Assembly (NCBI GenBank): GCA_002398405.1 | Contig: DGYN01000110.1 | Span: 1-11,150, forward strand | Length of the DNA stretch: 11,150 nucleotides | Reading direction: 5' to 3' | From: Caulobacteraceae bacterium UBA5005 | Lineage (GTDB): Bacteria > Pseudomonadota > Alphaproteobacteria > Caulobacterales > Caulobacteraceae | Shown here: positions 1 to 5,540 of the stretch, piece by piece | Position numbering within the stretch: position 1 is the first letter of the stretch | How the letters are laid out: each line of letters begins with the position of its first letter | Notes under the pieces: model-generated | What the model was told of the DNA's origin: nothing | Database searches by the model: none | What the model saw: only the letters and a program-made list of their open reading frames with translations | Made by a program: the position numbers and the translations under genes

Positions 1-300
1 GGCGAGCAGGCCGGCGGCGATTTCGCGCGGGCGTGGACGGCGGGCGGCGCCGCGCAGATCGAGGGGGGGTTTGGGCGGGATCGCCCGGACCGCCAGCCTG
101 GGCGTGTGCGTCACCAGGCCCGCCTCGATCAAGGTCTGGGCGGACGTCTCGTCGCGCGGGCTCACCGCGCCGCCGTCGTCCAACGCCACCAGCAAGCTGG
201 CCTGGACGAGGCAGAGGTAGGCGTCGGCGGCGACATCGAGAAAGACGATGTCCTCGTCGATCGCCGCAGCATGAACATCGCGGGCCAACCACAGCGCCAT
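1..300 (-). CDS. Lasso peptide biosynthesis B protein, N-terminal part (cut by window edge)
   Basis: The start at 300 gives a 100-residue N-terminal fragment that runs off the left edge. It follows a GGGAGG ribosome site five bases upstream. The stretch HAAAIDEDIVFLDVAADAYLCL (residues 10-31 region) followed by LIEAGLV (57-63) is the typical start of proteobacterial lasso B proteins. In these, a PqqD-like RRE domain that binds the precursor leader precedes a transglutaminase-like cysteine protease that removes the leader. Residues 70-95 are Pro/Arg-rich and look like the linker to the protease domain, which is outside the window, so the catalytic Cys/His cannot be checked. The gene lies 62 bases after precursor A2 on the same strand, as expected for an A-A-B operon. 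Family assignment is by recognised pattern, without a profile search. Confidence 0.87.
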   Translation of the reverse strand, partial: MALWLARDVHAAAIDEDIVFLDVAADAYLCLVQASLLVALDDGGAVSPRDETSAQTLIEAGLVTHTPRLAVRAIPPKPPLDLRGAARRPRPREIAAGLLA

Positions 301-362
301 CGCGGCCTCCCAGCCGATTGCCCTGTCGCGCGGCGCGGCGGCCGCGCGGCAGGACCGATCGC

Positions 363-482
363 TCAGAACCAAGCGAGCTGGGGTTGCATCGGCTCGCGCA
401 GGCCCTCGTCGTCGACCGAGCGGGTCAGATCGAGCGCGCCGCCGAGGCGGATCACCCGAAGGGTCGTGGTGGAGTTGGACAT
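363..482 (-). CDS. Lasso peptide precursor A2 (39 aa, caulonodin-like)
   Basis: A small gene, ATG at 482 to TGA at 363-365. The predicted leader is 21 residues and ends in LDLTR. The predicted core is SVDDEGLREPMQPQLAWF (18 residues). Seen directly: Thr at -2 of the leader, the conserved block RLGGALDLT that matches RLGAAKALT in A1, and Glu at core position 9. In this family Thr(-2) is needed for processing, and the first core amine is joined to the side chain of Asp/Glu 7-9 to make the ring, so a Ser1-Glu9 ring is inferred. From memory it resembles caulonodin V (core with GLRE at the same place). Pro10 and Pro13 beside the ring are unusual. The ribosome site is weak (GAAAG about nine bases upstream), suggesting dependence on the A1 transcript. 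Confidence 0.87.
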   Translation of the reverse strand: MSNSTTTLRVIRLGGALDLTRSVDDEGLREPMQPQLAWF

Positions 483-503
483 GGTTTTGACTTTCGCTGT
501 GGG

Positions 504-522
504 GCCGCATCAAAGACGCGGC
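504..522 (-). other. Small stem-loop upstream of precursor A2
   Basis: GCCGC at 504-508 pairs with GCGGC at 518-522. On the minus-strand transcript two further inner pairs (one G-U) leave a five-base loop. It lies about 20 bases before the A2 start. There is no T tract, so it is not a classical terminator. It could tune A2 translation or mRNA decay, but short stems arise easily in DNA this GC-rich. Confidence 0.25.
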
Positions 523-574
523 GGCGTTACGGATCTCGCCGGCAGGAACGCCGACGAGGCGATGGGCGGCGCGA

Positions 575-596
575 CCGGGCGCGTCGCCGCGGCCGG
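575..596 (-). promoter_or_regulatory. Stem-loop just after the A1 stop codon
   Basis: A 22-base near-perfect inverted repeat begins one base past the A1 stop. CCGG pairs with CCGG at the ends, then one G-G mismatch, then CGCG/CGCG around a four-base loop. Lasso operons often carry a hairpin between precursor and enzyme genes that lets the precursor mRNA accumulate. That role is inferred here from position only. No T run follows, and hairpins are common by chance at this GC content. Confidence 0.35.
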
Positions 597-597
597 G

Positions 598-717
598 TCA
601 GACGAAGTAGTACTGGCTGCTGCCGGCTTCCTTGATCGTGCCCTCCTCGATGGACAGGGTCAGGGCCTTGGCGGCGCCCAGGCGCAGCAGGATGAGACGG
701 GGGGTAATGGAGGTCAT
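598..717 (-). CDS. Lasso peptide precursor A1 (39 aa, caulonodin-like)
   Basis: ATG at 717, with an AAGGAG ribosome site six bases upstream, to TGA at 598-600. The leader is 21 residues and ends in KALTL, with Thr at -2. The predicted core is SIEEGTIKEAGSSQYYFV (18 residues), with Ser1, Glu9 as the likely ring acceptor, and bulky Tyr15/Tyr16/Phe17 in the tail that could hold the thread. From memory the core is very close to caulonodin IV of Caulobacter sp. K31, which shares GTIKE and SQYYF and also starts with Ser rather than the usual Gly. A2 has identical length and leader layout, which supports both being real. The gene is first in the A1-A2-B row and has the strongest ribosome site, as expected for a substrate made in excess. 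Confidence 0.9.
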   Translation of the reverse strand: MTSITPRLILLRLGAAKALTLSIEEGTIKEAGSSQYYFV

Positions 718-775
718 GGCAGGCTCCTTTTTCGAAACGCCGCCGATCGCGGCCTCTCAAGCCAGCGCCCCGCCT

Positions 776-806
776 GTTTGATATTCAAACGATATCCGGT
801 CGATAT
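776..806. promoter_or_regulatory. Clustered palindromes upstream of the lasso operon (candidate operator)
   Basis: GTTTGA (776-781), three bases TAT, then TCAAAC (785-790) form a perfect inverted repeat. A second one follows, ATATC (792-796), five bases, GATAT (802-806). They lie 59-90 bases upstream of the A1 start and overlap the last codons of the GntR gene, in an AT-rich patch that stands out from the surrounding coding sequence. Position and symmetry suit an operator for the GntR-type regulator or a promoter region for A1. Convincing -35/-10 boxes were not resolved. Role is inference. Confidence 0.45.
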
Positions 807-1537
807 TTTCCGCCCCCAGCCAGGCGGGCGATGGCGTGGGCGGCGCCCATCCGCCGACGGTGGTGTGAGCGCACCGCACTCCTCAGCGCCGCCCCGTTAC
901 CGGTCTCGAAAGCCGACACGACGCCCAGGGCCTCGGCCGACAGATCGGCGAACAGTTGGGCCTCGATCGGCTGGAATGGCGCCAGCCGTTCGGCGGTGCG
1001 CTGATAGGCCTGGGCGAGCATCAGGTCGTCTGCCCCCAGCACAATTTCGAGGAACAGCGCCTCGAGGATCGCGGCGGGGTCATGGGCGGGCTCGGCGAGA
1101 TCGGCGGCGAAGCGAAAGGGCGCGCGGGGCGGCCATTGACGATGCTTGGCGCGCCGCTCGGCGTCCGGCGCCAGGGCCGCGGCCAGATAGAGCAGGCGCA
1201 GGTGGTAGAGTTCGGCCAAGGCCGGGCCGTCGAGGTGGGGCCGGGTGTAGGCCGGTCCCCGTTTCTCGACGAGATCTTCGCCCGCCAATCGCGATAGCGC
1301 CTCGCGCACCGGTGTCGAGGACAGGCGCAGCTCCGCCGCGATCAGGTTGATGGGCAGGGCCGCGCCGGGCGCGTCCACGCCCAGGCGAAGACGACGTCGC
1401 AAAGCGCCCAGCGCCAGGCCGAAGGAGTCGCGCGATGGAGGCAAGGTCTTGGTCCGCGATGCCGCCTCGCCAGTTTCAACTCTGACGGCGACGGGTCGAC
1501 CCTTCGACGCGGGCGAACACGTCGGCGAGCGCATTTC
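785..1537 (-). CDS. GntR-family transcriptional regulator (FadR/FCD-like layout)
   Basis: Residues about 37-99 form a GntR winged helix: FGLALGALRRRLRLG, then LPINLIAAELRLSSTPVREALSRLAGEDLVE, ending in the wing with RGPAYTRP. The TPVREALSRL recognition helix is diagnostic of the FadR side of the family. The C-terminal half is helical (LHLRLLYLAAA-type, ending with an HHRRR cluster), consistent with a degenerate FCD-like ligand domain. Three metal-binding His residues are not clearly placed. The frame is open to an ATG at 1615, but the extra residues are low-complexity. The ATG at 1537, giving 250 aa with GGAAG upstream, fits family length better, so the start is uncertain. The gene ends 67 bases before lasso precursor A1 on the same strand, so control of the lasso operon is a reasonable inference. 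Confidence 0.78.
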   Translation of the reverse strand, partial: EMRSPTCSPASKGRPVAVRVETGEAASRTKTLPPSRDSFGLALGALRRRLRLGVDAPGAALPINLIAAELRLSSTPVREALSRLAGEDLVEKRGPAYTRPHLDGPALAELYHLRLLYLAAALAPDAERRAKHRQWPPRAPFRFAADLAEPAHDPAAILEALFLEIVLGADDLMLAQAYQRTAERLAPFQPIEAQLFADLSAEALGVVSAFETGNGAALRSAVRSHHRRRMGAAHAIARLAGGGKYRPDIV

Positions 1538-1694
1538 TCGGCGACTTCCAGCGTTTGACGCCGTTTTTCGACGTCGGGCCGCCCTCTGGTTCGCCGCCGA
1601 ACCGCCAGTCTGCATGAACCGTGCAGGAATCCGGTACGGCCTTCCGGAAAATTCGCACGGACACGGATGAACACGCTTGGTGGTCGGCCAGGCG

Positions 1695-1705
1695 ACATTA
1701 AATGT
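1695..1705. promoter_or_regulatory. Short inverted repeat between divergent regulators
   Basis: ACATT-A-AATGT is a perfect inverted repeat in the intergenic stretch (1538 or 1616 to 1777) between the leftward GntR gene and the rightward XRE gene. It is the most AT-rich point of that stretch. It could be an operator for either regulator. No other copy was seen in the window, so this is a weak candidate. Confidence 0.3.
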
Positions 1706-1777
1706 GGCCCAACAGCCCGGAATACGTAGGGTTGTGCTTTGACCATGGGTTCGCGTGAGGACTCATGTCTGTAGCCA

Positions 1778-2272
1778 GTGTCGAGTACAGCTTTGGTCAA
1801 ACGCGCATCCGAGGACCTGGAGCGTCAGCGCCAGCTCCTGTCAAAGACCCTGAAACTGATCCGCGGCTTGCGCCACATGAGCGCCCGCGCGGTCGCCGAC
1901 GCCATGGGCATGCCGCTGCGCAGCTATTACAGCTTCGAAGCTGGCCAGGGTCCGCTGGACATCGCCAAGATCTGGCGGTTCGGCGAGGCCACCGACAGCG
2001 ATCCGGCCGGCATCATGGACACGCTGATGCTCGGCTCGCCTGACCACGCCCTGCGCAGCATGGACAATAAGATCGTCTCCATTCAATTGGCCTCGTTCCG
2101 TCGGTTCAGCGACAAGGTCGGAGACCGGATGACCCACATCGGCCCGGCCATCCTGATCGAGGCGTTCAAGCGCCCGTTCGACAGTCTCGAGGATCATCTG
2201 GACAAGCGGGACGAGAACACCGAGCGCTGGTTGGCGGAGAATCTGCCAAGGATGCTGCCACCGGACGAATAG
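1778..2272 (+). CDS. XRE-family helix-turn-helix regulator (164 aa)
   Basis: Residues about 22-62 form a Cro/C1-type HTH: LKLIRGLRHMSARAVADAMGMPLRSYYSFEAGQG, followed by the scaffold helix DIAKIWRFGEATDSDP. The rest, about 100 residues to ENLPRMLPPDE, is charged, helical and without membrane segments. It may serve dimerisation. The start is unsure: the GTG at 1778 has only a distant GAGG (1757-1760), and a TTG at 1793 is also possible. An ATG at 1765 is out of frame. It is divergent from the lasso/GntR unit, and its last 107 bases are overlapped by an opposite-strand DUF6499 frame. Similar XRE genes accompany DUF6499/DUF2285 genes in alphaproteobacterial mobile islands, so it more likely belongs with the genes to its right. 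Confidence 0.8.
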   Translation: MSSTALVKRASEDLERQRQLLSKTLKLIRGLRHMSARAVADAMGMPLRSYYSFEAGQGPLDIAKIWRFGEATDSDPAGIMDTLMLGSPDHALRSMDNKIVSIQLASFRRFSDKVGDRMTHIGPAILIEAFKRPFDSLEDHLDKRDENTERWLAENLPRMLPPDE

Positions 2273-2555
2273 TCCTGGCCCGCCGCTGGCGGGGAACGTC
2301 GAGGATTGGTGGGCCGCGCCAGATCGCATCGACGGCGATGTCGACCGCGTCCGGATCGACCGGCGCCCGCAAGCCCCAGTGCCCGGGCAGGGTCTCCATC
2401 GCGCCAGCTCGCAGGCGCGCATAGTCCGCGCGGTAGCGAGGATTTCGTCGCAGGAACTCCCAGGCCAGACGCGCCAGGCACAGGGCGACGCCGGCTGGTT
2501 CCACGGATTCCGGGACGAGCGGGGGCGGGACGGCGGCGACGAGGGGCTTGGCCAT
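2166..2555 (-). CDS. DUF6499 (transcriptional regulator-like domain) protein
   Basis: The centre of this 129-residue frame, roughly residues 27-80 (LARLAWEFLRRNPRYRADYARL followed by GHWGLRAPVDPDAV and AIWR), carries the hallmarks of the DUF6499 domain found in small regulators of alphaproteobacterial integrative elements. The N-terminus is Pro/Val-rich. The final 35 or so residues overlap the 3' end of the XRE gene on the other strand. They turn Arg/Ser/Pro-rich like a shadow frame, so the original C-terminus may have been lost by a frameshift or rearrangement. No good ribosome site precedes ATG 2555. It lies 137 bases downstream of a DUF6499-DUF2285 gene on the same strand. Molecular function is unknown. 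Confidence 0.6.
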   Translation of the reverse strand: MAKPLVAAVPPPLVPESVEPAGVALCLARLAWEFLRRNPRYRADYARLRAGAMETLPGHWGLRAPVDPDAVDIAVDAIWRGPPILDVPRQRRARTIRPVAASLADSPPTSARCSRPACPDDPRDCRTGA

Positions 2556-2692
2556 GGCTTTATTGAAGCGCCTGATCCGCTCGCCCCGGAATCACCGGCG
2601 CCGCGAGGCTCGGCGGTCGCGCCGGAAAATTGGCGCCGTCGTGCGGTCCGCGCCGAATTCCCGTCCACGCCTACCGGTTTCCTGCACGACGT

Positions 2693-3586
2693 CTACCAAA
2701 GCCGGCACAGGCCGTGCAGATCTCCCGTCAGCGCACACGATGTCCCCAGGAAAGATCCGGACAGCAGCAGCATGACCGCGCTCCCGCCTCTCCAGCCGGC
2801 GGAGCGCCAGACCTCGACGGTCTTGGGCGGATCGGTGCGGGCCGGCCGCAGGCCGCAGAGCGCGCGGTAGCCGCCCGCGACGAGATCCTCGGCGGCGCGC
2901 AGCAAGCGCTGGACGCGCATGCGCATATAGTCGGATCGGCCGCCCCAATCCTCGTGAACCCGGGCCTCCCCGAACAGCAGCATGGCGATGTCGCGCTGGC
3001 TGGCCCCCGCGCGCCGGGCGTCGTGCGCCCGAAGCATTTGAACCCAGCGCGTGGCCTTCGAGCGCGAACCTCGTCCAACCGATGACAGTCGTCCGGTGTC
3101 GCGCAACGCGATCAGCGAACGCAGGCCGTCCATCGACGCCACGCCGACGCTATAGGCGGGCAGATGGAACCGGCAACGCACGGGTCCGGCCAGGACGTCG
3201 CCGTCGGCCACGGCGAAGCGAAGACGCCGCGCGCCGTCGCTGACCATCACGTGTTGATGGCCATCCTGCGTGCGCACCACGATGACGGCCAAGTCGAGCC
3301 CGCGCAGATCGAGGGCGTCTGGATCCTCGACCATCGCCGGTGTCAGGCTCAGCACCGGCACCGAACTGTCGGCTTGCCAGCGCCAAAGCACCGTAGGAAC
3401 CGGGTCGGCGCCTGGGCCTTCGCCCACGAAACAGAGACCCGGGACGACGCCGGCCAGATCCTGCGCCTCGGCCACGGCCTGTCGTCGCCCAAATTCCCAG
3501 GCCCACACCGACGGGTCGGCCGCGAGCAGGGGGCGATAGGCCTCTTGGGACCTCCAGGGCGGCAATGGCGTCCGATCCGCCGACAT
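2693..3586 (-). CDS. DUF6499-DUF2285 (RovC-like DNA-binding) protein, 297 aa
   Basis: The N-terminus (residues 11-36, WRSQEAYRPLLAADPSVWAWEFGRR) matches DUF6499. The middle, around 45-150, is beta-rich with VIVVRTQDGHQHVMV. Residues 155-248 match DUF2285/RovC DNA-binding proteins: RSLIALRDTGRL, then GASQRDIAMLLFG, DWGGRSDYMRMRVQRLLRAAEDLVAGGYRALC. The ATG at 3586 was chosen over the in-frame TTG at 3628 because family members start just before the W/Y motif. Unusually, about 48 residues follow the DUF2285 domain, including a hydrophobic run VMLLLSGSFLGTSCALTG (270-287). This may be read-through of an altered 3' end. It is divergent from the gene at 3774 across a 187-base gap. It is probably a transcriptional regulator of an integrative element, which is inference from family context. 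Confidence 0.78.
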   Translation of the reverse strand: MSADRTPLPPWRSQEAYRPLLAADPSVWAWEFGRRQAVAEAQDLAGVVPGLCFVGEGPGADPVPTVLWRWQADSSVPVLSLTPAMVEDPDALDLRGLDLAVIVVRTQDGHQHVMVSDGARRLRFAVADGDVLAGPVRCRFHLPAYSVGVASMDGLRSLIALRDTGRLSSVGRGSRSKATRWVQMLRAHDARRAGASQRDIAMLLFGEARVHEDWGGRSDYMRMRVQRLLRAAEDLVAGGYRALCGLRPARTDPPKTVEVWRSAGWRGGSAVMLLLSGSFLGTSCALTGDLHGLCRLW

Positions 3587-3773
3587 GGCGACCCGCTCAT
3601 CATGGCGCAGGACTAAAAGTCTGGCCAAAGGTCCAAGGGCTGTCGAGGGGCGGCCGGCGTCGGCGCCGGTTGCGCCTGGGCGGAAGCCGGGTCATTCATC
3701 GCCGGGTTGGACGGCCCCGACACGCTGTGGCGGGACCGTCCAGACGAAGACGAAGACCAGACGGAGGACGCGC

Positions 3774-4052
3774 ATGGCGCCCGTGCTCGATCCTGAGATC
3801 GCCGACCTGGCGCCCTGGTCCGAGAGCCTGACGGACTACGACCTACAGCATCTGGTCGTCTACCTGCGCCTGCTCGACGCCCGCCGGGACGAGGCTGACT
3901 GGCGCGAAGTCGCGCTCTTGGTGCTGCACCGCGACGCCGCCCAGGATGAGGCCTCGGCCCGCGCCTGCTGGGAGACGCACTTGAAGCGGGCCGAGTGGAT
4001 GACGACGACCGGCTACAAGGACCTCCTCACGGCCAAGACGGGCCAAGCCTAG
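3774..4052 (+). CDS. Small DUF2285-associated DNA-binding-type protein (92 aa)
   Basis: The pattern LDPEIADLAPWSESLTDYD (5-23), HLVVYLRLLDARRDEADWREVALLVLHRD (26-54) and WETHLKRAEWMTTTGYKDLL (67-86) is that of a compact helical protein found next to DUF2285 and AlpA-like genes in rhizobial and caulobacterial integrative elements. The ATG at 3774 has GGAGG six bases upstream. The frame stays open further upstream, but that part is not family-like. The protein has normal family length and an intact frame. It is convergent with the HTH gene at 4061-4372, eight bases apart. Its function is not known, and regulation of the element is inferred from neighbours. Confidence 0.82.
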   Translation: MAPVLDPEIADLAPWSESLTDYDLQHLVVYLRLLDARRDEADWREVALLVLHRDAAQDEASARACWETHLKRAEWMTTTGYKDLLTAKTGQA

Positions 4053-4056
4053 TGGA

Positions 4057-4069
4057 GGCGCTAGGCGCC
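4057..4069. other. Short hairpin between convergent stop codons
   Basis: GGCGC-TAG-GCGCC is a perfect five-base-pair inverted repeat. It lies between, and overlaps, the ends of the convergent genes at 3774-4052 and 4061-4372. No T tract is present on either side, so a terminator role is only possible. Confidence 0.25.
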
Positions 4070-4372
4070 GCCCTCTGTTCGGAAGCGCGCCTTGGCCGGA
4101 TAAACGACCCCCACGCCGACGTCGCTGGTTGAGGTCCGGGCGCCGAGCGCGACCCATGTCTGCAGATCCGCGATGCGGTAAACGACCCTGCCGCCGAGCT
4201 TCGAATAGGCTGGCCCCGTTCGGTAGGAGCGATGCTTTTCCATGGTCCTTGGCGAGAGGCTGACGAAGCGCGCCGCCTCCTTCGTGTAGAGCAGCCGGGG
4301 TGGCGGGAGCAGTTCATAGTGCGTGTGGGACTCGTGACTGGCGAACCGGAAGCGGCTCGTCTTGCAAGACAT
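4061..4372 (-). CDS. AlpA/excisionase-like helix-turn-helix protein (103 aa)
   Basis: Residues 27-75 (LLYTKEAARFVSLSPRTMEKHRSYRTGPAYSKLGGRVVYRIADLQTWVALGAR) are an HTH_17/AlpA-type winged helix: a KEAA helix, recognition helix LSPRTMEKHR, the GP..SKLGGRVVYR wing and the DLQTW helix. Such proteins are excision-directionality factors or short-range regulators of integrative elements and prophages. The C-terminal tail, after about residue 80, is variable. The ATG at 4372 lacks a clear ribosome site, and the first 20 residues may not be native. It is divergent from a second HTH gene of the same type at 4607, with 234 bases between them that hold no gene and presumably their promoters. Confidence 0.82.
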   Translation of the reverse strand: MSCKTSRFRFASHESHTHYELLPPPRLLYTKEAARFVSLSPRTMEKHRSYRTGPAYSKLGGRVVYRIADLQTWVALGARTSTSDVGVGVVYPAKARFRTEGGA

Positions 4373-4606
4373 CTGGCGACGGCCGTTACCCTACCGGCCG
4401 CCCGCCACGATCTGACTCCGCCCGCCCTCGTATCGCCAACTCCGCTTTTCGTACGCGCTGGGCGCTATCGACATCGCCTGGTCCCGGTCTTGCCCCGGGC
4501 CGGGTTGCTTGAACGCCCCGCCGCGCCAAGGTGAAGGCCCATGAGCCCACGTGAATGGACGGCCCCGATCCGGTGGGCGCCGGCGCGGGCGCCGGGAGCC
4601 GACCTC

Positions 4607-4858
4607 ATGGCCGACGAGAAGTTCCTGACCACCGAGGAGGTCGCCGAGCGCTATCGCGGCGAGGTCTCGATCGGCACCCTCGAAAATTGGCGCGCCCAAC
4701 GCATCGGCCCTCCCTTTGTCAAAATCGGCAAGGCCGTGCTCTATCCGATCGAGGAATTGGACGCCTGGGACCGGCGGAATCTCGTCAGCTGCGACGACGC
4801 CAAGGTCGTGGGACGCCGCCGCCTGCGATCCGATGGCGAACCCCTCCCATTTCGCTAG
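4607..4858 (+). CDS. AlpA/MerR-like helix-turn-helix protein (83 aa)
   Basis: The protein opens MADEKFLTTEEVAERYRG, a typical HTH_17 first helix. The recognition segment VSIGTLENWRAQRIGPPFVKIG follows, then the wing KAVLYPIEELDAWDRRNLV. It belongs to the same broad family as the protein at 4061-4372 but is clearly diverged, so the two are not a recent duplication. The ATG at 4607 has GGAG about eight bases upstream. The frame also has an ATG at 4541, but the added residues are not family-like. Expected role: excisionase or transcriptional regulator of an integrative element. No integrase or attachment site is in view. Confidence 0.82.
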   Translation: MADEKFLTTEEVAERYRGEVSIGTLENWRAQRIGPPFVKIGKAVLYPIEELDAWDRRNLVSCDDAKVVGRRRLRSDGEPLPFR

Positions 4859-4948
4859 CATCGGGACCACCGGCCTTGAGGCGGGCCGTTCGACGAGGCT
4901 GACGGGCGGCGGCGGACGTGGTCAACGACGGCGCGTCCGCGCGCGCGG

Positions 4949-4962
4949 TTGATGTGGATCAT
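4949..4962 (+). promoter_or_regulatory. FNR/FixK-type box, one mismatch
   Basis: TTGATgtggATCAT matches the FNR/FixK consensus TTGAT-N4-ATCAA at nine of ten positions. It is about 90 bases upstream of the ATG at 5047 in the 188-base gap after the HTH gene. If it acts as a class II site centred near -41.5, transcription would start near 4997. The perfect copy at 8172 in the same window supports it. No other structure was recognised in 4859-5046. Confidence 0.55.
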
Positions 4963-5046
4963 TGTCTTTGCGGCGGACGGCGCTGAAGATGGTGTTTCAG
5001 ATGCAGCGCTCTGGGCTTCCTGGAGCTGACACCGATCGGTCCAGAG

Positions 5047-5540
5047 ATGCAGAACCGCGGGACGTCACTTGATCATCCGACTTCGCGCCGCGGTCTGCGA
5101 GGCTGCGCGGTCGCCTTGATCGGCCTGTGTGGGGCCTATCAGGTCTGGCTCGGGACCTATTTCAAAGGCCGCCGGTCCTTGCGGAGGACCTGCGCTTCTT
5201 CGGCGTCGGACACGACGCGCTCAGGGCCGCCCAGCCCCGCCTCGAACCATGGTTGCACCTGGTGTTCACGGTGCTCGGCGGACAGATGGCGGCCGTCGGC
5301 GTGCTCGTGATCGGCGCGAGCGTTCGGCTCGGCCACCGGAAAGCCAGCCGCAGCGAGCTTGCCCTGTTGGCCGTGGCCGGCACCCTGTCGGTCGGAACGA
5401 TGGCCGCGGTGAATTTCGCCTTGGGATCGGACTTTCGCTGGCTGCTGATCATGCCGGCCGGACTGTGGCTTCTTAGTCTTGTGCTGGCGCTGGGCGGCCC
5501 GCCAGGGCCTGCATGGGCGGAGGACCGTCATGCCCGATGA
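5047..5540 (+). pseudogene. Four-helix membrane protein gene with a one-base frameshift
   Basis: Two frames together make one plausible protein of about 165 aa. From ATG 5047 the first frame gives a membrane helix (LRGCAVALIGLCGAYQVWLGTYF, up to about 5163). The next frame continues with RPPVLAEDLRFFGVGHDALRAAQPRL, then three more hydrophobic segments (HLVFTVLGGQMAAVGVLVIGAS; LALLAVAGTLSVGTMAAVNFAL; LLIMPAGLWLLSLVLALG), to TGA 5538-5540. Restoring one base at the AAA run (5164-5166) joins YFK directly to RPPVL. The alternative is a GTG start at 5127 giving a 137-residue protein without the first helix. The pathway is not recognised. It overlaps the ATP-grasp-like gene by 11 bases and lies downstream of an FNR box, so the two were probably co-expressed. 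A sequencing error at the homopolymer is possible. Confidence 0.65.

Noticed and set aside
527..760. Minus-strand 77-residue frame overlapping lasso A1
   Set aside because: Arg/Pro-rich and out of frame with A1, which has the ribosome site and the lasso hallmarks.
106..1350. Long plus-strand open frame of 414 codons
   Set aside because: It lies antisense to the lasso genes and the GntR regulator. Its translation is Arg/Gly/Ala-rich without any domain, typical of shadow frames in GC-rich DNA.
1342..1800. Minus-strand frame upstream of the GntR start
   Set aside because: Overlaps the GntR 5' part in another frame, is Arg-rich, and has no recognisable domain.
4373..4606. Possible gene between the two AlpA-like proteins
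   Set aside because: Open frames here are antisense or out-of-frame extensions with no family features. The gap is best read as a divergent promoter region.
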